64,000 nucleotides of DNA from Pseudopedobacter sp035496935 (lineage in GTDB: Bacteria; Bacteroidota; Bacteroidia; Sphingobacteriales; Sphingobacteriaceae), in NCBI GenBank assembly GCA_035496935.1, contig DATJED010000028.1:124001-188000 (forward strand), given 5' to 3'. Position numbers and translations under genes: made by a program. This document shows positions 54,452-63,653 of this stretch, piece after piece (within the stretch, counting starts at the first letter, position 1; each line of letters opens with the position of its first letter). Below the pieces are notes generated by a model that searched no databases, had not been told where the DNA came from, and saw nothing but the letters and a program-made list of their open reading frames with translations.

Positions 54452-54483
54452 TACTTTTGGTAAACCAATTTTTGGTAAACCAA
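54452..54483 (+). promoter_or_regulatory. susC promoter fused to two TTGGTnnACCAA operators
   Basis: TACTTTTG (54452-54459) is a perfect -7 box; its last three bases are the first of TTGGTAAACCAA (54457-54468). A second identical site follows at 54472-54483, 15 bases on. A TTG at 54429-54431 is a good -33 box, 20 bases away. The dyad is like that of FadR-type GntR repressors (compare UxuR/ExuR operators). Confidence 0.75.
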
Positions 54484-54504
54484 TTATTCACTAAAATTAT
54501 TTTT

Positions 54505-57500
54505 ATGAAGTCAATGCACAACACATGTTTTTTGTGGATGATGCTCTTTCTGTTTGGGGCAATTTCTGCAGAAGCGCAAACACTAATCAAAGGAACAGTA
54601 AAAGACCTAAACGGGGAAGCTTTACCCGGCGTATCCGTTACGGTCAAAGGTAAAACCGGTGGAACAGTCACCGCTCCGGACGGAAGTTTTAAAATTAATG
54701 CACAATTGCAGGATGTTTTAGAGATAAAATATCTTGGGTTCGAAACTCAACAGGTCACTGTAACAAACACATCTTCATTAAATATCACTTTAAAACAATC
54801 AACCAGTGCGCTGGATGAGGTAGTAGTTATTGGTTACGGAACTCAGCGAAAATCATCATTAACAGGGGCTGTAGCAAAACTCAATAATGATAATCTGAAC
54901 CAAATTCCGGTTTCAAGAGCAGATCAGGCATTAGCCGGAAAACTTGCAGGTGTGCAGGTTATCAATACAGATGCCACAGCTGGAGCAGCGCCAATAATTA
55001 AAGTTAGAGGTTCGGCATCCATTACGGCAGGCACAACACCTTTATATGTTGTTGACGGTTATCCTATACCCGGAGACCTTTCGACAATTGATATGAATAA
55101 TGTTGAAAGTATAGAAGTTTTAAAAGATGCGGCATCGGCTGCAATTTATGGTTCTAGAGGTGCAAACGGAGTAGTTTTAGTCACCACAAAATCTGGAAAA
55201 TCCGGAGCTACAAAATTCAGTTTTAACAATAGCACAGGAACTAAAAGCGTTTACCGCAAATTAGACTTTCTTACGTTAACAGAATGGGCCAATCATGTTA
55301 AAGAGGTAAACAATGGAGTTTTGAGTCCAGAAATTATCACTGCTCAAAAATACGACGTTGAAACAGATCCACAGGATATCGCTTTCCAGACAGGCTTTTT
55401 TCAAAACACACAGTTCAGCCTAAGCGGAGGAAGTGAAAAAGTGAAGTTTTATGTTTCGGGAGAGGGTTTGTATGATAAAGGGGTAATAAAAACTAATAAT
55501 TATAAACGTTACGGCGGACAAGTTAATCTAAACATCACTCCAAATAAGAAATGGGAAATTGGAGTGAATTTAACACCTTCTTACGCTATACAAAGATCAC
55601 CAACTTTTAAAACACACGATGTAATCCGTTCTATTGCACTTTGGCTCCCTTTGTACGCCACGCAAACTATTGCTGATGATACCGGGATTCCGCTAGGTTA
55701 TATTGTACACCAAAGAGATTTTGATCCATCAACCAACACCCATTATACAGGTTTAAATTTATCTGCAACAGCAAATAATACGGGTTACACTAATTTAACG
55801 GGCGTTTCAAACATGACCTATGTAACCAAAACCTTAGCAAATGCCAATGTGAAATACAATATTACTGATGATTTATCCGTAAGAGTTTCTGGTGGCGTTT
55901 ATTTCAGCAATTCAAAAAACGAATTCTTCCAAAAATCATGGGCCACCAGAGATCCGCTTATTCAAGGCATTACATCTGCGAGGGCGTCTACAAGAGCAAC
56001 TTTGGCAAACGATCAAAACATCGACTGGCTTTCGGAAAACTTGTTAAACTACAACAAAGTGATAGGTAAAAGCAGTTTTAATGCAATTGCGGGTTTTACT
56101 GCACAATCTAATTTATCTAGCTACAGCAATTCCGCAGCAACTAATTTTTTGACCGATAATATCCCCACCTTAAACGCTGGAACGTTAAATGCCGTAAGCT
56201 CATCTAAGCAAAGAAACAATTTAGCGTCGGCGCTTTTTAGGGTAAATTATAGCTATGATGATAAATATTTAGCTTCATTTGCTTCAAGATGGGACGGAAG
56301 TTCAAGGTTTGGCGCCGGAAACCGTTGGGGATTTTTTCCTTCTGCATCTTTAGGATGGAGAGTGAGCCAAGAAGATTTTTGGTCGCCAGATAACTTTGTG
56401 AACGATTTAAAAGTTAGAGCAAGTTATGGTGCCACCGGAAACAATAACATAGGCAATTACAGAGCATTTGCCAATGTAAATACCGTAGGTGCTATTTTGG
56501 ACGGTAGCGGAACAACCTTAGGCTTTAATTCAGATTTATACGACAACCCGCAACTGGGCTGGGAGCGAAACTTTAGTTTTAATGGAGGAGTTGATTTTGG
56601 TTTCCTTAAAAACAGGTTTACTTTATCTATTGATGCTTATAAATCAACCACAAAAGATTTGTTGCTTTATTTGGCTATTCCATCTGTTACGGGTAGCACA
56701 GGCGTTTGGGGAAATACCGGCGAAGTCCAGAACCAAGGTTTAGAATATGAACTTACCGCCAATGTTATCAATCAAAAAAACCTGAAGTGGAGCATTTCTA
56801 CCAACGGATCTACCAATAAAAACACGGTTAAGGATTTAGGTAACAGCAACCTGCTAATTAACGTAGGCGATCCGAAAAGACCAAATTACTTTTTAAGTCA
56901 GGTTGGTAGCCCTTTGGTGCAGTTTTATGGTTTCGAGTATGAAAGTGATATCCCCGTAAGTGGCAATTTTTGGCCAATTAACGTACACTCAGACAAAGCA
57001 ATTGTAAAAGACAAAAATGATGATGGCGTAATTAACGATTTGGACCGCGTAGTTTTAGGTCAGCCTACACCAAAATTTATTTGGGGATTAACCAATACTT
57101 TCCAAATTAAAAACTTTGATGTAAGCTTTGTGATCCAAGGTTCGCATGGTGCAAGTGTTTTCAATGCAGATCCGAACTATTATGAAACACAGTTTGCCGC
57201 AACGGGAACCAACGCTTACCTGAATTTGCCTGTTGAGCAAAGAGCGAGGGTGAAATACAAAACAGAAACAAGCTATGCTATTGAAGACGCTTCGTTTGTT
57301 GCACTCAGAAACTTAAATGTTGGCTATAAAATACCGGCTAAATTCTTAGGGAAAAGCAATAGCAATTATTTAAGAGTTTATGCTTCTGCCTATAATTTAT
57401 GGTACAAGTTTGCCGATAACTACAGCAGTTATAATCCAGAAGGTGTGAATGAATATACTGATGATCCGCTTAGAAACGGTTATCAGCGTGGTGCCGCACC

Positions 57501-57543
57501 AATTACCAGAAACATCACCTTCGGAATTAACGCTAATTTTTAA
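54505..57543 (+). CDS. SusC/RagA-family TonB-linked outer membrane protein
   Basis: ATG at 54505 gives 1012 residues with a signal peptide (MKSMHNTCFLWMMLFLFGAI, cut near AEAQ); the earlier open part is the operator DNA. A carboxypeptidase-like domain (KGTVKDLNGEALPGVSVTVK) is followed by the plug with VVVIGYGTQRKSSLTGAV, VRGSASITAGTTPLYVVDGYP, IEVLKDAASAAIYGSRGANG, and the barrel to the C-terminal NITFGINANF. With SusD it imports oligosaccharides; the lyases nearby indicate uronic-acid oligosaccharides. Confidence 0.96.
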   Translation: MKSMHNTCFLWMMLFLFGAISAEAQTLIKGTVKDLNGEALPGVSVTVKGKTGGTVTAPDGSFKINAQLQDVLEIKYLGFETQQVTVTNTSSLNITLKQSTSALDEVVVIGYGTQRKSSLTGAVAKLNNDNLNQIPVSRADQALAGKLAGVQVINTDATAGAAPIIKVRGSASITAGTTPLYVVDGYPIPGDLSTIDMNNVESIEVLKDAASAAIYGSRGANGVVLVTTKSGKSGATKFSFNNSTGTKSVYRKLDFLTLTEWANHVKEVNNGVLSPEIITAQKYDVETDPQDIAFQTGFFQNTQFSLSGGSEKVKFYVSGEGLYDKGVIKTNNYKRYGGQVNLNITPNKKWEIGVNLTPSYAIQRSPTFKTHDVIRSIALWLPLYATQTIADDTGIPLGYIVHQRDFDPSTNTHYTGLNLSATANNTGYTNLTGVSNMTYVTKTLANANVKYNITDDLSVRVSGGVYFSNSKNEFFQKSWATRDPLIQGITSARASTRATLANDQNIDWLSENLLNYNKVIGKSSFNAIAGFTAQSNLSSYSNSAATNFLTDNIPTLNAGTLNAVSSSKQRNNLASALFRVNYSYDDKYLASFASRWDGSSRFGAGNRWGFFPSASLGWRVSQEDFWSPDNFVNDLKVRASYGATGNNNIGNYRAFANVNTVGAILDGSGTTLGFNSDLYDNPQLGWERNFSFNGGVDFGFLKNRFTLSIDAYKSTTKDLLLYLAIPSVTGSTGVWGNTGEVQNQGLEYELTANVINQKNLKWSISTNGSTNKNTVKDLGNSNLLINVGDPKRPNYFLSQVGSPLVQFYGFEYESDIPVSGNFWPINVHSDKAIVKDKNDDGVINDLDRVVLGQPTPKFIWGLTNTFQIKNFDVSFVIQGSHGASVFNADPNYYETQFAATGTNAYLNLPVEQRARVKYKTETSYAIEDASFVALRNLNVGYKIPAKFLGKSNSNYLRVYASAYNLWYKFADNYSSYNPEGVNEYTDDPLRNGYQRGAAPITRNITFGINANF

Positions 57544-57560
57544 TTTAAAAATCCAATCAC

Positions 57561-58964
57561 ATGAAAAAAATTATAATAGCGCTTCTGGCTGTTACCAGCT
57601 TGTCAAGTTGCGAAAAGTTTTTAGATCAAAAACCAATTTCATCTTTAACAGAAAACACTTTTTATAGAAATACCGACGAAGTTGGAACTGGAGTTATTGC
57701 CTGTTACGACGGTTTGCAGAAGGTTTACGATGCAGAATACCAATTAACAGAAATTAGAGCCGATAATACTTCCGGATATTCTTTAGAAGGCGATTGGGGA
57801 GCAATTAAATTTTTTAGAGAGTCGCCGGCTAACTTCTTTCTTTTAGATTTTTGGCAACGCTCCTATAATACCATTGCCCGTTGTAATTTGGTTTTAAAAT
57901 ACCTAGACAATGTAACCGATCCGGCCAAAAAAACATCCTTTGAAGGAGAAGTAAAATTCATCCGTTCATTAATGTATTTTAATTTGGTAAGGCTTTACGG
58001 CGAGGTGCCTTTAATTACACATTCAATAGCTTTTGATGATAATGAAAGTTTTGTAAAAACCACAAAAGACGCCATATACACACAAATTAAAACCGATTTA
58101 TCAACAGCTGTTACAAACTTGGCAAACAACGCATCGGCTACAGTTCCGTCTGCAAGAGCAAATAAGCAAGCAGCACAGGCTTTACTGGCAAAAGTTTATA
58201 TTACTTTAAAGGATTGGGGAAACGCTAAACCATTGTTAGAAGCAATTGTAGGTCCAAATCTTAAAGGTGTTGCACCTTATGGTTTAAACCCATCATATGC
58301 GGCAATTTTTAGTACAGCTACAGAAATGAGCAAAGAAATAATTTTTGCAGTACGTTATAAGGCTAGCTCCAGTAACGAGGGCAATTCGTTTTCTTACGAG
58401 TATAGTAATAGCGGAAATGCCAGAAACGTTAAAGCTTCTGCAGAATATCAAGCGATGTTTGAAGCTGGAGATGTTAGAAAGGCAGTAACTTTTGTTACTA
58501 CTGGTGCAAATATTGGTCTTGCGGCTAAATTTATTGATGCCGGCGCTCCGCAAAGAGATGCCGGAAATGATTTCCCGGTAATTAGATTTGCAGATGTTTT
58601 ATTAATGTATGCAGAGGTGCTTAATGAGCTTGCTACAGTACCAACAGCTACAACACTTGCTCCATTAAATGAGGTGAGAGCCAGAGCGGGTGTAGGCATT
58701 TACACAATTGCCACCGTTACCAGCAAAGAACAAGCTCGAGATTTGATTTATAAAGAAAGACAATTGGAGTTCGGTTTTGAAAACCAACGTTGGTACGATT
58801 TGCAAAGGATGGATCAAGCGAAGGCTATAAACATTTTAAATACCTATTTGGCGGCAACAGGTAACAGCATTACTGTTGAACCTTTTCAATTTGTTTATCC
58901 TTTGCCTCAAACAGAAATTAACCTGAGCAAAGGTAAATTGGAGCAAAACCCGGATTATAAGTAA
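57561..58964 (+). CDS. SusD/RagB-family surface glycan-binding lipoprotein
   Basis: Lipoprotein signal MKKIIIALLAVTSLSSC, then the SusD fold: FLDQKPISSLTENTFYRNTDEV at the start, QRSYNTIARCNLVLKYLDNV, FIRSLMYFNLVRLYGEVPLI, DVLLMYAEVLNELATVPT and YKERQLEFGFENQRWYDLQR at the end. At 467 residues it is of normal size. It caps SusC and binds substrate at the surface. It begins 17 bases after susC and is followed by two hairpins. Confidence 0.96.
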   Translation: MKKIIIALLAVTSLSSCEKFLDQKPISSLTENTFYRNTDEVGTGVIACYDGLQKVYDAEYQLTEIRADNTSGYSLEGDWGAIKFFRESPANFFLLDFWQRSYNTIARCNLVLKYLDNVTDPAKKTSFEGEVKFIRSLMYFNLVRLYGEVPLITHSIAFDDNESFVKTTKDAIYTQIKTDLSTAVTNLANNASATVPSARANKQAAQALLAKVYITLKDWGNAKPLLEAIVGPNLKGVAPYGLNPSYAAIFSTATEMSKEIIFAVRYKASSSNEGNSFSYEYSNSGNARNVKASAEYQAMFEAGDVRKAVTFVTTGANIGLAAKFIDAGAPQRDAGNDFPVIRFADVLLMYAEVLNELATVPTATTLAPLNEVRARAGVGIYTIATVTSKEQARDLIYKERQLEFGFENQRWYDLQRMDQAKAINILNTYLAATGNSITVEPFQFVYPLPQTEINLSKGKLEQNPDYK

Positions 58965-58976
58965 AATTCAAACCTC

Positions 58977-59040
58977 GATTGTTAAACTTCAGTTTGACAA
59001 TCAAAAAGCAGTTTCAATGAAAGTTGAAGCTGCTTTTTTT
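58977..59040 (+). terminator. Two hairpins after susD
   Basis: GATTGTTAAAC/GTTTGACAATC (58977-59002, one mismatch) is followed by AAAAAGCAG/GCTGCTTTTT (59003-59040) with a T run, just after the susD stop. Confidence 0.75.
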
Positions 59041-59187
59041 ATGGAGGAAGGTGAAATACTGAGAGCTCTTTAAGCCACCCTTTGCTAGTTTCTAAGAGTG
59101 GTAATTTTGCTGCCCAAACACTCGCTTAAAGCTGATAACAAATAGCTGACCGAAGCGAGTAGATCCCGCTTAACGACGGCCTTAAAC

Positions 59188-59218
59188 AAAAAAAGGAGAA
59201 CTTTTAAAGTTCTCCCTT
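59188..59218 (-). terminator. Terminator of the PL6 gene
   Basis: On the minus strand GGAGAACTTT and AAAGTTCTCC form a stem followed by seven T (AAAAAAA on the plus strand at 59188-59194). Confidence 0.85.
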
Positions 59219-59239
59219 CTTATTTGGAAAAAGATGATG

Positions 59240-62200
59240 TTACTGTTTGACTATTTTATACACTCCAACTCTTTTATTCCCTTTTAGTAAATGCAGGTAA
59301 TAAATACCAGTCGGTAAGCCTTCCAAACTAAATTGATAAATATTTGATACGCCAGCTTTTTGAATTTTAACGATTGCACCTAAAGCGTTTGTCAATCTCC
59401 ATTCATCATTCTGGTTCAAAACTTCCTCCGTTTGTACATTTACAACTGACATGGTTGGGTTGGGATAAATATTCGCCGAAAATGATTTTTTTATAGAGAT
59501 AATTGGCGAATACTCAAAAGATCCATCCTTATCAACCATTTTTAAACGGTAATAATTGTTGCCGGTTGATGCATTTTTATGGGTATAAGCGTAATCCACT
59601 AAGTTTTTTTCCGCTTGTTGAATGGTGATTTCTGCAAGTTTAGCGAAATCTGAACCGTCTGTTCTCCACTCTAACTCGTAGTGGTTAAAATTAACTTGAC
59701 TGCTCACCTGCCACACAATTTTCATGTCGTTAAGTTGCGGATAAGCATCAAAGCCGATTAATTTAACAGGTAGTAAACCCGAATAATTGTAGCTATAAGA
59801 AAACGCTTGCGCATCTGGTCCGGCATAAGTTTCGGATAAAGCACTTACGTTAATAGTTTTTGCTCCGCTATATTCATTTGCGCCCACATCTTTTGTTCCC
59901 GTTCTGCTTTGTTGTTCAAAATCAGCGGTAACGTAGGTGAAAGTACCGGTTGCAGCGTCTATCGCCGGACTGGTATCAGCCAAGCGCAAAATCTGTGCTG
60001 CCGGGTTTAATTCACAATCTGCACCTGTACACGCTGGCTTAATTAATTTTGGATTGATGTTTTGGATCTCTGCACCGGTGGCCGAAATACCAATACTTGC
60101 AGTGCCGGTAGGATACATGATGTTGTTCGAAAAAGTTACGCCAGCTAAAGACGCATTGCTATAAGATTTTATAAGCGGACTGGTATTGCCAACAACAATA
60201 TTGTTAGCCAGTAAAACGTTTACCGGTGCTTTGGGGTAACTTCCGCCGTTGTCAAAACCTATTTCAATGTTAGATTTGTTGTTGACCAGGGTGTTGAAAC
60301 TTATTTCCACGTTTTCCGGAATGTTGTGGCTGGAGTTGCTAGTTGTCGAATTTAACACATCGCCATTTGTAATAACAAGGGCTGCATCCCACTTTTCGCC
60401 AGTTAAGCCTTCAAAATAATTATTAAACACTTTATGGTCTAGCCCATACACTCTAATTCCGCCACAACCAATTGTACTTGTTACGCCCTCGTCATTGGTA
60501 AATGTTCCGGTTTTTCCTTCGCCAAAAAAGTAATTTCCTTCAGCGGTATTTCGTACACCTTGCCTAAAAGATAAGGTACCTAAACATCTTCTAAAAGTGT
60601 TGAAACGGACGATGTTATCACAGGATTTAATTGATACTATCTCCGGGTCGCCGTCACAATCTTCAAATAAATTATGCTCAATTACGGTATAGCCACTGCT
60701 CCTAGTTAAAGTGCTAACACCTACGCGGATGCTTTCCTTTTCGTTCGCTACTCTTGGGCCGTTGTTCTTAAAAATATTGTAGCTGATGGTATCATGCTGA
60801 GATTGCTGGTCTATATTCCCGTCTAACACTATAAACTTTCCAGCTTCTGTTTTTCCATCAAAAATATTATGATCAATTTTATTATGACCCGATTTTAAGG
60901 GCTCTGTACTGCCGTAAGTATCGCCGATATAAATCCAGTTGCAAGACGCGGTTTCAACAATATTGAATCTGTTTTTAGTGATGCGTACATGCGTACTGTT
61001 TTGGAATTTTATGCCTGTGCCGATACTCACGCTTTGGAAAGCAAAACCTTGGATGGTTACATAATGGATGCTCTGTAAAACTAAAGCAGTAGCGCCGTTT
61101 AAAATAGCTCCACCTTCGTTTTTAGCCCTAATAACAATCGGATTCATCATACATCCCGATCTGTTAATGGTTAAACTGCTTAAGTTATAGGTGCCATCTT
61201 CTACGACAATTTCATCGCCGGGATTCATCGCTGCTAAGGCATTTTTAAATTCGGTAACGGTGGATACATTTCTCGTGACGGATGGCGTGTTGTTAACGCT
61301 TATATCAGCGCCGATATTTAAATCTCCATTTACGGTAAATGTTTTAGTAGTTTGGTTGCCCGATAAATCTCCGGTCCAGTTGTTAAACTGATAACAAGCT
61401 TCGTAGTTAATTTTAGCTGTAACAGATGTGCCTTCGTAATATTTGCCATCTGTAGAAGTTGGTGATAGCGTAATAGAACCGTTGGCAGGTTGTGTAACAT
61501 TAACATCAAACTTCGCCGGCGGATTCAGCGGATCTATACTTACGTTTGCGCTCAATGTGGTATTTGCCGTTAATGTAAACGTTTTTACCAGCTCAGTTCC
61601 TGATAAAGCACCTGTCCAGCCTTCGTTTTGATAGCCCGTAGGTAAAGTCAAAGTCGCGGTAATTTCATCATTTAAATTATAGGTGCTTTTTATTGGCGAA
61701 ATGGAAATGGTGCCGTACGCTGGTTGCGTAACTGTAATTGTTCTAGCGGTTGAAGAAGCTCCAAAATCAATATCCGCTATCACACTGGTACCAACGTATA
61801 AATCATCAATATAAGTTTCAGTGGTTCCTACAGAACTGTCGTCGCCATGATTAAACCTAAGTGAGTGAAATTCTTTGGTGGTAGCAACCCTTGTTCCACT
61901 TGCAGTTGGCGTGTAGGTTTCTCGAAGATTGAATTCAGTTGTGGTTCCGCCTACTACGGTGGGCTTAATCACGCCATCTAAAGCCACGTAGTATTTTTCT
62001 GTTGCAAAATCTACTTTTACAGAAACCCGCACCCAAGTGTTCGCAGTCCATGTTCCAATTTGTGCACCGCTGGATCCGTTAAAAGCTCTAATTTTATTAT
62101 CCGTTGTAAAATCTATCACGAATATTCTTTTGGAGCTTCCCCCAAACAGATCGTAGCCATTTATAGCAAATCCCTTTGTAGTATAAGCAACTGGTTTTAC

Positions 62201-62491
62201 CCAAATATCTGCATAAACAACATTTTGAAGTCCTGGCGCACTACCAGAATATGCAACATAATTGGATTGTAGAGCAGTGCCGGAAGCGCTAAACTTAATA
62301 GACTGGGTACCTGTTTTTGCAAATGCGTTTGATACGGCGCCGGTAGCGCTGGTCATTGTCCAGCCGTTTTGACTTGCCAGGTTTCCTGCGGTATAAGTAG
62401 GACTTTCAAACGAGCTGTTTATCGCTGTTTGACTTTTTGCGCTGAGCATAGCAAATACGCAGGACATACAGAGCAGTAGAATTTTTTTCAT
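59240..62491 (-). CDS. Large secreted PL6-family lyase with type IX sorting domain
   Basis: ATG at 62491 gives 1083 residues and a signal peptide (MKKILLLCMSCVFAMLSAKS). Order: a carbohydrate-binding-like sandwich (about 20-235), two InlB-like repeats (QPAYGTISISPIKSTYNLND and QPANGSITLSPTSTDGKYYE), the PL6 parallel beta helix (about 400-800), a Fn3-like part, and a type A T9SS sorting domain (YPNPTMSVVNVQTEEVLNQN to the end). In the helix, Glu617 and Lys622 (EIVSIKS) and Arg643 (LSFRQG) have the 21-residue Lys-Arg spacing of characterised alginate lyases, and Asp615 fits the calcium site. PL6 enzymes are alginate lyases or chondroitinase B. Confidence 0.9.
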   Translation of the reverse strand: MKKILLLCMSCVFAMLSAKSQTAINSSFESPTYTAGNLASQNGWTMTSATGAVSNAFAKTGTQSIKFSASGTALQSNYVAYSGSAPGLQNVVYADIWVKPVAYTTKGFAINGYDLFGGSSKRIFVIDFTTDNKIRAFNGSSGAQIGTWTANTWVRVSVKVDFATEKYYVALDGVIKPTVVGGTTTEFNLRETYTPTASGTRVATTKEFHSLRFNHGDDSSVGTTETYIDDLYVGTSVIADIDFGASSTARTITVTQPAYGTISISPIKSTYNLNDEITATLTLPTGYQNEGWTGALSGTELVKTFTLTANTTLSANVSIDPLNPPAKFDVNVTQPANGSITLSPTSTDGKYYEGTSVTAKINYEACYQFNNWTGDLSGNQTTKTFTVNGDLNIGADISVNNTPSVTRNVSTVTEFKNALAAMNPGDEIVVEDGTYNLSSLTINRSGCMMNPIVIRAKNEGGAILNGATALVLQSIHYVTIQGFAFQSVSIGTGIKFQNSTHVRITKNRFNIVETASCNWIYIGDTYGSTEPLKSGHNKIDHNIFDGKTEAGKFIVLDGNIDQQSQHDTISYNIFKNNGPRVANEKESIRVGVSTLTRSSGYTVIEHNLFEDCDGDPEIVSIKSCDNIVRFNTFRRCLGTLSFRQGVRNTAEGNYFFGEGKTGTFTNDEGVTSTIGCGGIRVYGLDHKVFNNYFEGLTGEKWDAALVITNGDVLNSTTSNSSHNIPENVEISFNTLVNNKSNIEIGFDNGGSYPKAPVNVLLANNIVVGNTSPLIKSYSNASLAGVTFSNNIMYPTGTASIGISATGAEIQNINPKLIKPACTGADCELNPAAQILRLADTSPAIDAATGTFTYVTADFEQQSRTGTKDVGANEYSGAKTINVSALSETYAGPDAQAFSYSYNYSGLLPVKLIGFDAYPQLNDMKIVWQVSSQVNFNHYELEWRTDGSDFAKLAEITIQQAEKNLVDYAYTHKNASTGNNYYRLKMVDKDGSFEYSPIISIKKSFSANIYPNPTMSVVNVQTEEVLNQNDEWRLTNALGAIVKIQKAGVSNIYQFSLEGLPTGIYYLHLLKGNKRVGVYKIVKQ

Positions 62492-62506
62492 TTTAACTGA
62501 ATTTAA

Positions 62507-62533
62507 TTGGTTTACCAAAAACTGGTTTACCAA
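62507..62533 (-). promoter_or_regulatory. PL6 gene operators, two TTGGTnnACCAA sites
   Basis: TTGGTTTACCAA (62507-62518) and CTGGTTTACCAA (62522-62533), 15 bases apart as at susC. On the minus strand a near -7 box (TTATTTTG) runs into the outer site, so the arrangement is the same as at susC. Confidence 0.7.
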
Positions 62534-62672
62534 AATAAGTAATTTATTTTGGTAATTAAAAATGGGATAACGAAACTAGGTTCTGTTGGTAAATAGGTAT
62601 TTACAGTTAAATACATAATCTGTTTGCCAATAAAGCTAAAACGGAGTTTCTTAAAAATACTTTTGATTTTGT

Positions 62673-62727
62673 TTGGTTAACCAATTTATATCTTTATATT
62701 TGGTCAACCAATATAATGGTAAACCAA
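62673..62727 (+). promoter_or_regulatory. Lyase promoter with three TTGGTnnACCAA sites
   Basis: TTGGTTAACCAA (62673-62684, perfect palindrome), TTGGTCAACCAA (62700-62711) and ATGGTAAACCAA (62716-62727). The -7 box TATATTTG (62695-62702) runs into the second site. ATG of the lyase at 62747. Confidence 0.75.
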
Positions 62728-62746
62728 TTTTATAACCGGCACATAA

Positions 62747-63646
62747 ATGAGAATAATTTTTTCTATTATTTTTCTATTAATATTTAGCGTCTCTTGTAGC
62801 AAAAAAACTGTAAAGGAAGAGGGCTTTAATCCAATTGATAACGTAATAGATCCTGTTACTCCGGTGGAAACAGAAGTTGTTTCTCCTGGAACCACTTTAT
62901 CCGCAGATGGAGTAACCAATACGTATACTTTAATAAATAGCATATTTGGAGGAACTGGCGATGTTTTGGAAACACCGGATTGTGCCCATGCTTCAGCGTC
63001 TCCGCACATCACTCAGGTTTATGACGATTTTCTTAAAAAATATGTGTTTGCTTTCGCAATTCATGTAACGCCAGATAACGATAAATGTAACGGCAAAACC
63101 GATAGACAGCGTAACGAGATCAAAACTTATGATAAGTCGCCGGATTCAACTTTAGCATCCTTAAACGAAACCGTTAATTATAGCTGGAAGTTTAAACTGG
63201 ATAAAAATTTTAAATCTTCTCCGAATTTTACCCATATCCACCAATTAAAAGCTTTAGATGGGGATGATGAATTGCCCTTAATCACATTTACAGCTAGATA
63301 TAAATCCTCCGGAAATAAGTTTGAAATTATTCATACTGGCGGAACCGGAAAAACGACTTCACTAAAATATATCGCGAGTATTCCGCTTGCCGATTTTATG
63401 GGCGAATGGGTAGAGGTTTCAGAAAAAGCTACTTTTTCTTCCGATGGAAAATATCAGATCAGTATTAAAAGATTATCCGACGGAAAAGAACTACTGAATT
63501 TGAATGTACCAAAAATAGATTTATGGAGAGACGGAACAACGTTATGCAGACCGAAATGGGGAATATACAGAAGTTTATTGTCACCAGAGTACCTGCGAGA
63601 TGAGACCATTAGATTCAATGATTTTAACATAACTGAAATTAAATAG
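62747..63646 (+). CDS. Jelly-roll polysaccharide lyase-like lipoprotein, family uncertain
   Basis: Lipoprotein signal MRIIFSIIFLLIFSVSC (lipobox SVSC), a linker rich in Pro, then a beta-jelly-roll domain. Motifs on the sheet: DRQRNEIKTYDKSPDS, FTHIHQLKALDGDDELPL and PKWGIYRSLLSPEYLRDETI. The R-x-E, His and K-x-G-I-Y-R pattern resembles heparin-lyase-I-like and PL7-like lyases (RSE, QIH, YFKAG in PL7), but none matches exactly. A role in cutting uronic-acid polymers fits the promoter shared with PL6 and susC. 299 residues, ordinary for such lyases. Confidence 0.7.
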   Translation: MRIIFSIIFLLIFSVSCSKKTVKEEGFNPIDNVIDPVTPVETEVVSPGTTLSADGVTNTYTLINSIFGGTGDVLETPDCAHASASPHITQVYDDFLKKYVFAFAIHVTPDNDKCNGKTDRQRNEIKTYDKSPDSTLASLNETVNYSWKFKLDKNFKSSPNFTHIHQLKALDGDDELPLITFTARYKSSGNKFEIIHTGGTGKTTSLKYIASIPLADFMGEWVEVSEKATFSSDGKYQISIKRLSDGKELLNLNVPKIDLWRDGTTLCRPKWGIYRSLLSPEYLRDETIRFNDFNITEIK

Positions 63647-63653
63647 ATACAAT

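Noticed and set aside
54457..54504. N-terminal extension MVNQFLVNQL of the SusC frame, repeated before the PL6 protein
   Set aside because: It is the translated operator DNA; both genes have a proper ATG and signal peptide just downstream.
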